Source: Climacium dendroides (Eukaryota; Streptophyta; Bryopsida; Hypnales; Climaciaceae). Taken from it: 64,000 nucleotides of DNA. The translations under genes were made by a program, and so were the position numbers. Position 1 is the first letter of the stretch, and every line of letters begins with the position of its first letter. Positions 1-12,200 of this stretch are shown here, in pieces. Where the stretch lies: assembly GCA_950106755.1 (NCBI GenBank), contig OX467086.1, positions 18,680,001 to 18,744,000 on the forward strand, read 5' to 3'. Below the pieces are notes generated by a model, which was given only the letters and a program-made list of their open reading frames with translations, was not told the DNA's origin and searched no databases.

Positions 1-175
1 GCTTCATAAGCAAGGTGAAAGTCAAAATTATAGAGGTCTTTGCAAATCAAGGTTACCAATGAAAGCAAAATTTGTCCATTGATACTCAAAGTGGACAAAT
101 TTTGCTTTGATAATTGTAATTTGCCAAGATCTCTACAATTTTTTAATTTTACCTTACTTTTGAATGGTGGTTGTG
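1..175. repeat. Hairpin (foldback) element, possibly cut by the window edge
   Basis: Positions 62-78 (AAAGCAAAATTTGTCCA) and 92-108 are perfect 17-bp reverse complements. Outer arms near 10-50 and 115-165 also pair imperfectly around AGAGGTCTTTGCAAAT / ATTTGCCAAGATCTCT. The whole stretch therefore folds into one long stem, as a palindromic MITE does. I found no target-site duplication, and the left end may lie outside the window. Confidence 0.5.
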
Positions 176-229
176 TAATGTCTAAATTTGATACTTTTTA
201 ATGTCTATCCAAAGTACTTTGGGATATGC

Positions 230-325
230 TTTCAATTATAATAATTTCAAATTCTAATTATATACTATAAGTCAAAACTTAAAAATACATTTAAAGGGCC
301 AATACTAGTTGGAGTGAGGATGCTC
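230..325. mobile_element. Right half of a Tourist-like MITE
   Basis: The stretch ending in GATGCTC at 325, followed by TAA, matches the right half of the complete Tourist-like MITE at 15303-15496: shared TTCTAATTAT, AAAATACATTT, a GGxCCAAT block and the GATGCTC terminus. No matching GAGCATC left end is visible, so this copy is truncated or has been invaded by the hairpin element at 1-175. Confidence 0.5.
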
Positions 326-1479
326 TAAAATTCACTAAATTAAGCTAAGAAGCCCATTGTGGATTGTTTGGTCATTGCTCTAGATACAATTATTTGATTC
401 ACAATTTTTTGCATAGGAATGACAAATCAACTCATATATTTCTACCAGTTAATTTTTGAAAAAAATAGCACATTCTAGGCAATCAAAGCAAAAATGTATA
501 GCTTCCCATTGTGAATTATAGGGAGAACCTTTTTTGTTCTTTTGGATTCTAATGTAACTCTCTTGCTTTCCTCAAAAAAAAACCCTTTGTACATAAATGA
601 ATGAACTTTTTGTCATGTGTAGAAGCCACATGAATGTAGTCATTAAATTCATTACATAGTGACTTTCCAACCCAATTCCAATCCTTTCATCTTCAATACC
701 AAAACTTTGAGCCCAATAATAATAAAACCAAAACTTTGTATACTTAATACAATAATATTGACTACATAAAATGCAAGAGAACCAAATTGGATTCCAAAGT
801 AGAGCATTTGAAAGTAGAATTGCTTATATTAGTGGATATTTTGATGTCATGTAATTAGTCCCATGTGATGTAATATGGACCCCAAAATGAACGTGCTTTT
901 AATTTATGCCAACCACAAACATATTGGTTGGACTTACTTCTCTCTACAAGATACCTTCTTCCTAAGCATATTACACATTCTTCATAGACGCAAGGACTTC
1001 TAGAGGAACAAGGAGCCCTCTTTGAGCTTTTTGAGAACTCAAGTAGGTTCTATTGACTTCATAATTTGGAATTTGTGCATGATTTTTTTAAAATAGATGT
1101 TTCTCATCATAATCTACATGTGAAGCTTTTGCTTCATGTCATTCTAATAAATATTGCAAAAGTTAGAAGTTTTATTTAATTTCAATGTCAAAACTAAAAA
1201 AATATATATTCTAAAAAAAACTAATTTTGTATTTGAGATTATATAGATTGAATACCTAATCAAAAAAATTGAACCATTGAATTTCAAATAATGAGGCAAA
1301 AGATATGAGGAGTTTTATTTTGTAGGCAAAGAAGGTAGAAAAATATATGAAGTTGTCTTTTGCTTTCAATTTTGAAATTAAAAAAAAAATTAAATAAAGG
1401 ATATTGATTTTTTACTAGGACATTCTCACTATTGGGATTGAAAATTCTAAAATTCCTCCAAAATTTATTAGTATATTAG
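326..1479. other. AT-rich intergenic DNA
   Basis: No ORF, RNA gene or element with definable ends is visible. The sequence is AT-rich with poly-A and poly-T runs. Around 1400-1440, 'CTCACTATTGGGATT' resembles 'CTCACCATTGGGATT' inside the TTAA-flanked element near 59155, so part of this stretch is probably decayed repeat. Confidence 0.5.
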
Positions 1480-2034
1480 TTATATCTTTCATTCAGTAAC
1501 ACCTTCCGTTTTATAATTTTTTTTAAATGAATAAAAAATCTTTTTTGGTTAAATTTTTAATTTATATTTTCAACCCATTTTTCGACATATTGACTAAATG
1601 CATGAGTTATAGGACATATTTTTTTTCCTAAAAATGTTGAAAGACAAAACTTTGCCTTTTTGGAAGAACTATGAAAGCTTACATTTTGAAGTGTAGGCAT
1701 ATTGAACTTGCAATTGGTGGAGATATTTACTCTAAAATTTTGGGAAAATATACTTGAAAAAATTAAACAAAATATTGTACGGTTGGTTTTGTTAAAAAAT
1801 AAATATTGATGAAGATTTTGACCTTGCTTTAGAGATGATTATTTTGAAGTAGTTTTGGAACTTTAAACATGATGCTCCTTTAACCCATTAAGGACCAAGT
1901 CGATGAAGGTAGTGAAAAAGTGATTGCAACTAACATGTTTTCATTAGTAGACACTTTAGCTATTAATGAAAACATGTCAGTTGCAACCACTTTTTCATTT
2001 CTTGTCATCAACCTGGTCCTCAATGGGTTAAGGG
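1480..2034 (-). mobile_element. TTAA-flanked TIR element, left-truncated, carrying a nested MITE
   Basis: From about 1495 this is the diverged reverse complement of the element at 57613-58071. Shared tracts include GACAAAACTT, AAGCTTACATTTT and TTGAACTTGCAATTGGTGGA. Its right terminus, ignoring the nested MITE at 1884-2027, reads CATGATGCTCCTTTAAGGG followed by TTAA at 2035-2038, matching the other copy's terminus. The left terminus is missing. No coding capacity is seen. Confidence 0.6.
1884..2027. mobile_element. 144-bp palindromic MITE with TTAA target-site duplication
   Basis: TTAA at 1880-1883 and 2028-2031 flank termini CCCATTAAGGACCAAG and CTGGTCCTCAATGGG, which are inverted repeats. 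The interior is also palindromic, around AACATGTTTTCATTA / TAATGAAAACATGT. The MITE interrupts the terminus of a larger element whose homologue at 57613 is uninterrupted there, which independently supports TTAA as the duplicated target. TTAA targets and TIRs starting CCC are the signature of piggyBac-like transposons; no transposase is present. Confidence 0.75.
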
Positions 2035-2057
2035 TTAAGATAGGAGGTCCGTAAAGT

Positions 2058-2172
2058 GCATAGGCTCTAAAATTGTCCACCTCCTAAAATAAACATTATT
2101 GTTTTTTCAGTGTGCCAACAATATACAAATAGTTTATATTTTAAGAAGTTGGTGGGCTATTTTAGAGCCTAC
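2058..2172. repeat. Short inverted-repeat (MITE-like) element
   Basis: The left arm 2058-2094 (TAGGCTCTAAAATTGTCCACC...) pairs with the right arm 2132-2172 (...GGTGGGCTATTTTAGAGCCTA), with a loop of about 40 bp. I could not define a target-site duplication, so the superfamily is not assigned. Confidence 0.5.
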
Positions 2173-2351
2173 AATGTTTCAACTTCAAATTTTTATAATT
2201 AAATTCTACAAAGCTCCCAAAAAATATGAAACAACTTCAATTAGATGCCAATTCCATTTACTTGTCAAGGAAAATTAACTGAAAAATATTTCAAGAAGTT
2301 TCATCTCCCCAAATTTTGTTTCAATTCTTAAATGGCCAAGTGGGTGCTTAA

Positions 2352-2988
2352 CCCCTAAATGCCTAAGGTTTGTTTTGAGCTTCTTGAAATTTGCTCTAAA
2401 TTGAATGAAAAGTCAACATTTTGAAAAATTGTATCAATTTTTTTTGAATTGTAACCATACAAATTCAAACTAGATATGTTAGAGATCATATAGGAAAAAA
2501 AAAACAAGAATATCACTTATGAATTGAAAGATTATAATGTTTAGTCATCAAGGTGTTAAAACTATGAAAATCTTGCAATTCTCTTTTTACATGTCAAATC
2601 TAAAAAATTGATCACCAAAAAAATATGAGGTTGAAGGGCTTGACATGCATATCCCCAATCAATTTATGGCTTCTCAAAATCTACTCTATAATTTTTTTTA
2701 AATGAATTTCTAATGTGATTTTTTCTCCAAGATCTAGTGTATTTGAGGCTCATTTCCAAGAGCCCTCTTGACTAAGAAAAGTCAAGATTACAGTGGACAC
2801 CCTTGCACAAAATCTTAAATAGAAAAATCATAATCATTCATTTTCAAAATCGGATTTTTGATGCTAAAAATAGACTTCAAAAAGAATTTTCCAAAAACAT
2901 AAACCCCTAAAAATAGCAACTTAGTTGGATATTATTTAACTTCAAAATATTGTCGACACCAGAATTTGATGCCTTGGGCATTTAGGGA
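2352..2988. mobile_element. 637-bp TTAA-flanked TIR element
   Basis: TTAA at 2348-2351 and 2989-2992 flank a 17-bp inverted repeat: CCCCTAAATGCCTAAGG on the left and CCTTGGGCATTTAGGGA on the right, two mismatches after reversal. The interior is AT-rich and non-coding and shares short tracts (GAGATCATATAG, ATTGAAAGAT) with the element at 52326-53226. It is a non-autonomous member of the TTAA-targeting group. Confidence 0.7.
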
Positions 2989-3504
2989 TTAATGGACCTC
3001 CTAAGATTTATTTTTAATTGATTTTTGGCGCACATGAATGAGTGATTCATTGCCAACACAAAAGAAAGTTCAACCCAACTTAACTTATTTCCAGTGGGCT
3101 GCAAGGGATTCAAAAATGGAGTGGCCATGGCCCTCACACACAATGGGGCACTGGGTTCAAAAACATGGCATCCCTACTTTTACTTTTCCGTACTTTCCCA
3201 GGGTCATGATTATGTCTACAGCACTTCAAATTAGGGGGAGGTAGAGAATGGAGACAAGCAAGTAGACTCATTCCCTGCATTTTGTGCATGAGATTTTTTT
3301 GTTTTGTTTTAGGGCAACTTACAAAGCTTTTGCTGATCCCATGATCTCACATTTTGGAAGTGCTGCCAAACAAATAATACTCACTCCATCCCACTAAACC
3401 TGTTTCCGACCAGGGTCCCATTTGCACAAGATAGGATGACCTATTTTCATGAATGAGGGGAATATGATGTTGACCAGGGCCTTTTTTTATTGTGTGACAA
3501 TTAA

Positions 3505-4706
3505 GGTAGGTACACCCAAACGTGCCACTGACCTTAGACCGCCATCTATACTGTATGTACATCTCCAAAATCAGTTCTGTACCTATGTGGAAGAAACACT
3601 TTCAGAACCAAACTTTGTTCCTTAACCCCAAAGTGACATTTGATATCCAGGGTTCAAAAACATCATTGCTTTTGAAGCTCTATAAGTATAGATATCTTCA
3701 AGTTATACAAATCTCAATTGTATAATCTTGTAATGTATATATTTTGGATGATATGTAAGTCATTTGGCCATATAGATTGCAAGATCATAATGATTTAGGG
3801 TCAAAAATAGATGCTGAAATTTTCCCAAAAATACATTTGGAGGTGAAAGTTGTTTTCTAAACCTACTCAAATGAAATAACTTTACACTACAAAATGAAAT
3901 TTTGTTTCATTCAATCGACTCATTGTGTCTAAAAAAACAGCTTTGAAATGTCAAAAAATAGCAAGAAAAATTGCAAAAAACACATCTAAGGCTAAACCTA
4001 CTACTACTAGAATGCTTCTCACTCACTCATTACTTTTTAGATTGACATGTGATTTTTGCCTCACAAGCTTGACTAGTATGCGCAACTTTTTCAAAAAAAA
4101 TTATTGAAAATGGACTTTGTATGAAGAAGACATAGGCCGCCAAAGTTCACTCTACTCCCCAAATGCCATGATGTTGAACTTTGAATTGCTCCCAAACATT
4201 CACAACAACTTGGATTGACATGAAAATTTTACCACAATAACTAGACTTCAAGGGGAACAAAATCCAACAAATTTTATTGAAAATGAATGTTTTATGAAAG
4301 AGATCCAAGCCCCCGAAGTTGCAACCGTAAATGCAGTTTGCTGAACTCAAATTGAAGCTGTAAACTTCAATTGGCCCCTGAAAACTCAGTACATCTTGGA
4401 TTGATTTGAAATGTTGCCACACAAACTAGAAGGGAGAACACAACTTTCCCAACAAGTTTTATTGAATTTGGACCTTGGATGCAAAAGTTACAACACTTTG
4501 AACTGGACTTCAAATTGTGTGAGGACACTTTCTATCTTCTTTGTCATTTGGGGGTAAATAACTTTTGCATACAGTATCCATATGCCACGTTCTCTGGTGC
4601 ATTGGAACCTCTTTCACTTGCCAATGAGAACATATGAAAATTTGATCAGTCTAATGATAGAAAATAGGCTCAATAGCAAAAAGTGGCGGTTTTGGGTGTA
4701 CCTACC
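3505..4706. mobile_element. 1.2-kb TIR element with GGTAGGTACACCC termini
   Basis: GGTAGGTACACCCAAA at 3505 and TTTGGGTGTACCTACC ending at 4706 are inverted repeats that extend inward to a GTGCCACT / AGTGGCGG pair. TTAA lies outside both ends (3501-3504, 4707-4710). TTAA is itself a palindrome and could belong to the TIR, so the target call is provisional. The interior holds about three diverged copies of a roughly 180-bp unit near 4100-4490 (motif 'TTTTATTGAAAATG...CAAGTT'). No transposase ORF is seen. A third copy of the terminus occurs alone at 60610-60630. Confidence 0.6.
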
Positions 4707-5049
4707 TTAACACATTGACATTTAATGAAGCTACTCAAATCAGTTTTTAGTTTTGACAAATAACACATTGACACTTGATGAAGTTGCTAAGAGTGGTTTT
4801 GCACTTTTCATAAATAGATTTGCATGTACATCAAGAACAAGCTAGATTGCAATCTATACATCCTTAATTTCTATTAATTCCAAACTTGATGGAAAATTAG
4901 CAAAAGAAATGGTGCAATCTTCATTATTTCTATTTGCTAATTGGAGAAAATTATCTCCCCCCAAATCATTCACTTGAACATGTACTAAAATGCTTAACAT
5001 TGTCAAAAATAGGTTGTATATCTTAAAAACATCTTAATTGGACATAATA

Positions 5050-5205
5050 GGTGTGCCACTAAACCACTCTATTTATTGATTTTGATTGTTGAGCAAGCAA
5101 TGTGAAACTCAAATCAATTCTTGCTCAATCAATTCCAAAAATTCCACATCACTTGCTCAACAATCATCAATCAAAATCAATAAATAGAGTTGTTTTAGTA
5201 ATACC
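5050..5205. repeat. Long-stem hairpin element
   Basis: The left arm (CTCTATTTATTGATTTTGAT, TTGTTGAGCAAG) pairs with the right arm (CTTGCTCAACAATCATC, ATCAAAATCAATAAATAGAG). Outer ends GGTGTGCCACTAAA and TTTTAGTAATACC are weaker complements. It is MITE-like, but the flanks show no clear duplication. Confidence 0.55.
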
Positions 5206-7499
5206 TGCACTATTTTTAATTCAAAAATTCTTAGTGGGATAGAAAAGTACTCATTATGGAATATTGTATTTTTATTTTTGAATGACATAAATAGATTCAA
5301 TACACTAATCAACATTGTTCCCAAAAATGAATTTTGATTAAATTTTATTTTTATTTTTTAAAATATTTTAATTTTAATTTTTTTTAATGGTGGTTGGTTC
5401 CTACTACATATTGAAAGTAATGCTAAATGAGTTAGTAGCCACTATTCCAAATCCCACAATTGATTGGAGGAAATAGCAAAATTGGTTTCAACATACAATT
5501 CTTCATCTTCCCAAGTATGTAAACATAGTGCTTCATGAATCAATAAAAAAACATAGTTAACTCTCTCACAATTGCCCATGATGGAGGTATAGGGCAATTA
5601 CACATCATTGGTCACCCCAATACACTCAGTGTGTTTTTTAAATCATAATTGAAAGATTTGAATGCAACTATTTTAGAAATTGCCACTAAGTTGTTTCAAA
5701 TCATATTCTATTATCTCAAGTGCTTGTAGATCTATAATTATGTGATTCATATAGAAAACCTTATTTGTAATTATCAAATTATCATTTTTGTAATGTAATT
5801 TAAATATAATAAAATGACATTTCAAATCAATCCAATATAACTCCTAAAGTACCAATTGGCATTTTTTAGCAACATAGCAATTTTGGGCAACTCACTATGA
5901 ATGGAATTTTTATTTATTTATTTGAATTTTTCACACAATATGTGCCTAAGGAGTAGCTTTAAGGTCCAACAATTTTCATAACTTTTGACTACATGGTTAA
6001 AATGTTATTGTATGATATCTAATTTTCATTACTCAGTAGGGAACCTAGGTAGCAAAAAACTTCTTTTAAAATCATTTAAAAAAAATTGAAATTGATTATT
6101 TAGATTTATACAAACTTTGAATGATTCCATTTTGATTAACAAGATGAAGTTATAAGGAGTTTTTATTAGTTGTGTGTAGTTTGAGGGTATTTTTAGAATT
6201 GTATTCTATAATAAACTTTGAAGTTGTTTATCTTACTCAATTTCATTAGTTTTTTAAAAAAATAAAAAATTAGGCATACATTGTTTATTGTAACATTTCA
6301 ATTATTGAGATTAGCATTTTTCTATTCCATAATTAAACAATTAACAATCTAGTATTTTAAATCATTTTCTATTTCTTTCTATTTATTATTATTTTCCTAT
6401 ATGTTGTACAATTCCAAATGATCTGAAAATTCTTAAGCCAACTTGCCTTGAAGAATGAATTCAAAGAAGCACCACCATTTTGGACATTTTTCATAATGAT
6501 CTAACCCTGTGAAGTGTAGTTGCTTGGATTTTTGCAAGGCCTAAATTTTTTTTGTCAATTCAAACACTAATATCTTGCAATCTATATAGTAAAAAATTTT
6601 GAAATTTTTTTCTCACCTTCTTAGACCAGAGTACTATAAAATCCTACAATTAGATATGTCCAAAAATGTTTTTTTTTTATAAATATTTGATACTCGTACT
6701 AGAGATGGCAATTTTGGAGCGTTTTGGTGAAAACATAGCAAAAAAGCCTTTAGGGGATAAACTAATGAAAACTAAAAATCTTCAAATAATTATCTACTTG
6801 TAAATATCTTTGGTCAGCAACTAATGAAAAATTCCATTAGCTTTAAAATATCTATGGTTATAATAGAAACCATGGTCTTGCAAACTTGTTGATTTCAAGC
6901 TTACGTTTGGTCAAATTTCTATTAAAGTAAGACTTAAGAAGCTTTGTTGTGGTATATCTAAAGTAGATATATCCAAAGCAATGTTAAGTTGAACTCCTTG
7001 AGTTTTAGTTCTAAAATTTTTTCAGTCAATTTTTAATTTATTTTCCATCATAAATGAAATAAAAATAAAAATTTGATAATTTTCAATAATAAAGATATAT
7101 TATTTTTAGATATCATACTTTTTAAAACAACTTAATATCTAATATCCCTAGTGTGTCAAAATGGTTTAATTTTGGAATTAAAACTATTCTTGAATGTCAT
7201 CTAAAAATAATCAATTACTAGAAAAAATTCCAACTTTGGTATTCAAATTTCACAAGGAACACAAAAATCTTCAAATGAAATTTTCTATTCTTTTTTGCAA
7301 TAAAATTAACAAACTTTGGTCTAGAAGTTTAACAAATTTCAAATATGCTTCAAATTTGCTCAATCATTTGCGAAATTGATCAATACCTAGAATTATTGGA
7401 AAAACATCAATTATATTATAATATGATATTAAATTCATTAAAAAATTATGTCAAAATGTAAATTTCAATAAATAACATGAAATTAAAACTTATAATTAA
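5206..7499. other. AT-rich repeat-derived DNA without genes
   Basis: No gene or complete element is recognised. 'GCCTTTAGGGG' at about 6745-6756 resembles the right terminus of the TTAA-flanked elements, and the upstream 'CAATCTATATAGTAAAAAATTTTGAAAT' tract (near 6580) resembles their interiors. A decayed copy therefore probably ends near 6756. The rest is featureless. Confidence 0.4.
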
Positions 7500-7682
7500 A
7501 AAAACCTTTCTATGTGGAATAGAAGTGCAACTATTCATCCTTGAAATTTTGTAGTGAAAAAGGAGAGGTCTTCTTTAGTAGTTTGACTTCCAATGAATGC
7601 TTCTGCAATTTTGTAAGCAAATGATTCACACATTAACCCAAATGGATGATTTCCATGATCACCGGTCAGTCCTTTTTAAGAG
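7500..7682. mobile_element. Left-truncated copy of the 230-bp TTAA-flanked MITE family
   Basis: This matches the complete copies at 8831-9065 and 60784-61007: shared GAAGTGCAACTATTCATCC, AATTTTGTAGTG, CAAATGATTCACA and GATGATTTCCAT tracts. It ends at 7682 before TTAA (7683-7686). The left terminus is not recognisable. Confidence 0.55.
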
Positions 7683-7899
7683 TTAAAGATGTGTTCGACA
7701 GTTGTTTGGGATAGAGTGAATTTGTCTTTTGAGTGTCGAGAAAGATGAGACATGTGTGATTCCACATACTCCAAGAAATAAGTACATACATATTGAATCT
7801 TCCTATATGTACCCAACCCAAGTGCTAGAAGACAGTTTCAAAGCTTGTTAGGAGTGAACTTTCCCACTTAGAGAGGCATAATCGGTTGTTGACTTTTCA

Positions 7900-8810
7900 A
7901 CTCTAACGTGACACCGTTCTATTGGCAACTTGTCCCCATTGCCATTACAAGTCCATTTCCATTACAAGTTGCAACTCACAACCTTCAGGCAAGGAAGGTT
8001 CCTACACCTTTGGATCATGGAAATCAAAGGTTGTGATTGAAAAATGTACAATACAAGCACCGGTTGCGTACGATACGCTAACGCGGACCATGGGTTTCTC
8101 TGCTGCATACACTTCCCCAAGCGCCTCGTAAAGGTAAGCTTACCCCATTCCCGCTGGTGTGGATCCCTGCTCTTCCTCACAGGACAGATACTCCTGGAAG
8201 ATCCCTGAAGATTTTGTGACCTACAGGCAGGGTTCTGGTTCTACTGTAAGTTTTTTCAGTTTAGGTCACTGGAACTGCAGCGACTGATTCACGTGAACAC
8301 TCCACGGCAGCATGATGCTGCTTAGTGGAGACTGACGAGGCCTGCGAAGTCGTGGAATCATTCATTTCCTGCTGCAAGCAACCAGACCCAGTTCACAAAG
8401 TGCGTGGTAGTACAAATTTAGATCCTCGGCTTCATCTGGCGTCCTCTGGGGCTCTGGGATGGGGAGGAATCTTGGAAAGCCAGGGGGCGGAAAGCAAAAT
8501 GGCGACTACCGTTAATGATTTGAGGGACCACGGCAGCGCTCCTCGCTCTCCTCGGGACGGCTGCTAACTCACAGGACGGACTTCAAGGCAAATCTCAAGG
8601 AGCTTCGCTTCGCTTCCAAGTTCCAAGCCTTTGGTTGGGCAACTTGCGCTATTCTACGGATTATGCGACGAACTGAAAGGGAGTGAGAAGGATGCTGGAA
8701 TGAATGGGATGGGGAAATGGACCAGCGAGCGAGGCCGGCAGTGCAGGAAGGGGAACCTTTCATACCGGGAAGGAAAGGTTTTCCATAGGAAAAAAAGAAG
8801 TTGCCCCTTT
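7900..8810. other. GC-rich island of unknown nature
   Basis: This stretch is far richer in G+C and CpG than its surroundings, comparable only with the gene at 62.3-63.8 kb and small patches near 60 kb. Several short ORFs overlap on both strands (for example 8325-8567 +, 8569-8817 -), but none matches a family I know and none is clearly longer than its rivals. It could be the promoter and first exon of a gene, a relic exon, or a captured fragment. I cannot choose between these. Confidence 0.3.
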
Positions 8811-8830
8811 GTGTCAATGTTAGCTCTTAA

Positions 8831-9065
8831 TCCTTAAACGATGCTGAGGACATTTTTCGGCTAATGAATGACAAAGAATCTCTCCATGCAAGGACAGAAG
8901 TGCAACTATTCATCCTCCAAATTTTGTGGGAAAAGGGAACGTCTTCTACATTAGCTTGTCTCCTAATGAGTGTTTTATTTATTTATTTATTTATTTTTAA
9001 AGCCAACAATTCACATGGTACCAAAACAAGATGATTTCCATAGTGACTGGCTCGTCGTTTAAGGG
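8831..9065. mobile_element. 235-bp TTAA-flanked MITE (family copy 1)
   Basis: TTAA at 8827-8830 and 9066-9069 flank TCCTTAAACGATG at the left and CGTCGTTTAAGGG at the right. It is the reverse-oriented relative of 60784-61007 along its whole length. Non-coding. Confidence 0.7.
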
Positions 9066-9069
9066 TTAA

Positions 9070-9289
9070 AGGATGGGGTTGTGATCGTGGAAATCATCCC
9101 CTTGGTTGCTGTGTGAATCATTTGCTCACAAAATTGCAAAGGCACTCATTGGATGTCAAACTACTATAAAAGACCTCGCCTTTAAACTACAAAATTTGGA
9201 AGTTGATAAGTTGCACTTTTGTCCTACTAGAAGGATTCTCTGTCATCCATTAGATGCCAAAACGTCCTTGTCGATGTTTAAGGATCCTA
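9070..9289. mobile_element. TTAA-flanked MITE (family copy 2), inverted beside copy 1
   Basis: It shares TGTGAATCATTTG, GGCACTCATTGG and GTCCTTGTCGATGTTTAAGGA with 60784-61007, in the same orientation, and so is inverted relative to 8831-9065. It appears to share the central TTAA at 9066-9069; the outer flank is CTAA, one change from TTAA. The two copies form an imperfect inverted repeat of about 460 bp. Confidence 0.55.
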
Positions 9290-12200
9290 AGTGACTTATT
9301 TGACCCATTTCAAGGCACTATTGGCAAACAAAATGCATCATAAGGAGAAGTGTGGCTGGTTTTGCCTCTGAATTGGTAGGGGTGGCCAATTTTGGTGTTT
9401 CCATTGAGTTCCCTCAACTTTTAACATGCAACTTTTGATGTGCCACCTGTTGGTGCAAGCACATTTTGCATGGAAGCTTGCTTAAGAGCTCTTCTAGGGG
9501 CTTACTTCCATGTAGAATGCGCCTACACTGGCACATTTTCTAGTACATTTGTTTTTTCAAGTGTGTTTTTCCTCGATTTGACAAGTTTGAACCTGTCAAA
9601 TTCTGTCCGTCCCCAATTGCGCAGGTGTTATGAAGGCTTGTGCAGAAAAAACAACATTGTTTTATATTGTAATGAAGGATTGTTAAATTAATAGTCCTTT
9701 TTATTTTACATGTTTGTGGGGAACACATATGGGTTGTCAAATTCAAATAATAAAATAGAAAAATTCATCGTAAAAGAAGACATACAATAAAACTTCATTG
9801 AATGCATTAAAACAACAAGTGCTTCAAACTTCTAAATCCACCCTTCAATTCAACTACATTGCTTTATCCTAGTAGTGCATATGATACTGATTTTTTTAGT
9901 ACAATATTTTGAACTAGTACAAGTCAATATATTACTATATCATATCAATTTCCAGAAAATAAAATTTTGTAGTGACTAATTTTCTAAGTGTCACAAATAT
10001 CCCCCCTTCACTAAGATAACAAACTAGAATACTCAATAGTATTTCATCTCACTCTAAATATCAAAGATTTTAGACCAATTCATAACTTCAATTTCCTTTC
10101 CACACAAATATGTCCTTCATTTGTACTTCCAAAGTTCATTATACTCTGTTGTTCACTTTTCACCAAATTTGTTCTAAAAAACCACTAATAGGCTATGCTT
10201 GGTAGGTTAGGGTGGCTTCTTATTAACCCTAAGGATGGACTTCTATGCACAAAAATCAACTAAAATTTGTAGAAAGATGAAAGATTTTCTAGAATTCTAT
10301 ATGGAAGTGCGCAATATTTGTAAGAGGAAAATTGGAATTGTTGATCAACAAATTACAAGGAGAGGTTTACAAAAAGTAGGGGAGGCAACTTTTTGACTTT
10401 CAGAAAAGTAATTTTAACATTGGATTTGAACTTTTTGATTGCTTATAGTTTAGAGGCAAGACAAAGCTACTCCTAAAATGTAATTTTTCTCAACTAGTTA
10501 TAGAAGTGTAAACATCATAGAAGTTGATGAAAGCAATTTCTAATTCTAAAAAACTCAAAAATTATTTTTTAATTCCAATTCTTTACATGGAAGTTTATCT
10601 GTAAGTTTCATCCTGCCTCAGGGCTTTGACCTTATACCACCCCCCATTGGTGTTGGTTATCAACATACTTTGGTAGCCAATTCTCAATCCCATTCCAATA
10701 CTTGTTTAGATACCCTTCTTAATACCCATCAGAATATCCATCCATCCTTCATTTTTTTTTTTTTTTCATTATTGTTCACTACATTCCTCTAACTCATGAG
10801 TGTGCTCATGCAATAGAAATGATTGATAAAATTAATAAGTTAGTATGCTACAAAAGCGACCATTTGAGGTCTGGTCCACCTTTTTCATAGGTTTTCATGG
10901 ACAAAAATCATTTTTAGATCATTTTTCAGAGAAAGTAAAATAGATGTAGAACCTGACATAAGTAGTTTTGTATTTTTTCCAAGCATTTTTGGATTACTTA
11001 TAAATTTTCAAAGATTTGGAACATAGGCACCTCCTTGTGACCATAGGTCTCCCCAAATCCATCCACTTGCAACAATGTGCAGAAATCAAAGACAATGATT
11101 GGCTCTTGCAGTAGAAGAATAATTTATTCTGGAATGGTCCATTTAAGGGTCGTCTCATCTCCATTCTCGAGCTAATCATAATAGGGGCGGTTTTACAGCA
11201 GACTATATCTTAGTAGTGACGATTTGTGATGAGGCGCCACTGTGGAGGATACATGTGCTTGTGGTGGATTTTCAAGTTCCAAGGAGGGGATTTTGAAGGA
11301 AGATGCCCAGCATGGTACACTACTGATGCTAGATATGTTAGGTTACCAATCCCATGGCATTCTTGGGTTTGGGTATTTTAGGGTTGTGGGTAAACTGAGT
11401 GTCCTTTTTCCTTGTCAAAGTTGTGGGACTTGGAGTGCTTGAATGCTTCAGACGTCAATGTTGTGGTGACGTGAGGCACGTTCGTTGGGATGACTTTGGC
11501 AAGTTTTTTGCTTCAAGATAAGGTGGAAGTCACGGGACGGTGATGTTTTTAGGAGAGGAAGAAAGTAGGCTGGGTGGCTCAGGATGTGGACCGGGGGGGC
11601 CGCACAAGTCCAAGTTTGTCATCTTGGGAAACCAATGAAACTCATTAATTATTTAACTCGAGATGGTCGAATTTCAAAAATTTAGATGATTTCACAAAGT
11701 TGAATTCTGAGGTCCTGAAATGAGGAAATGGGGTGTGTGCCACTGCAGTGGTACCAAATTCCTCAATTATGAATGCATACCCCATCATTAGTTACTTTAT
11801 TTCTTCATGTCAGGAGCTTGAATCAGTATCAATTCTCAATTAATATTCAATCTGCTTAATAACTTGTTTATGTCATCTGGCATTGGTAAATGACTTGTTG
11901 GAATCTCCACCATTCCTATGGTACACTCAGTTTATTCACAAAAGATGCAGTTGAACAACTAACAAATTTCAAGCAACACACAAACTCGTTCTCCTTTGGT
12001 CTCGAAGGTGAGTTTCTGCAAGTTTCAAGGCAGTGTACTTGACAAGACAACCACTTGCAAAGATGGCGTTACGATGCAGCAATGGCACATCATACTGTAA
12101 AAAGTCATCCCATATATCAACAACTCACTTGTCTTTTTTCCCTTTTCTGTTCAAAAAATGGAAATTTTAGGGTGTTCAATTCAAAGACAAATTCATTCTG

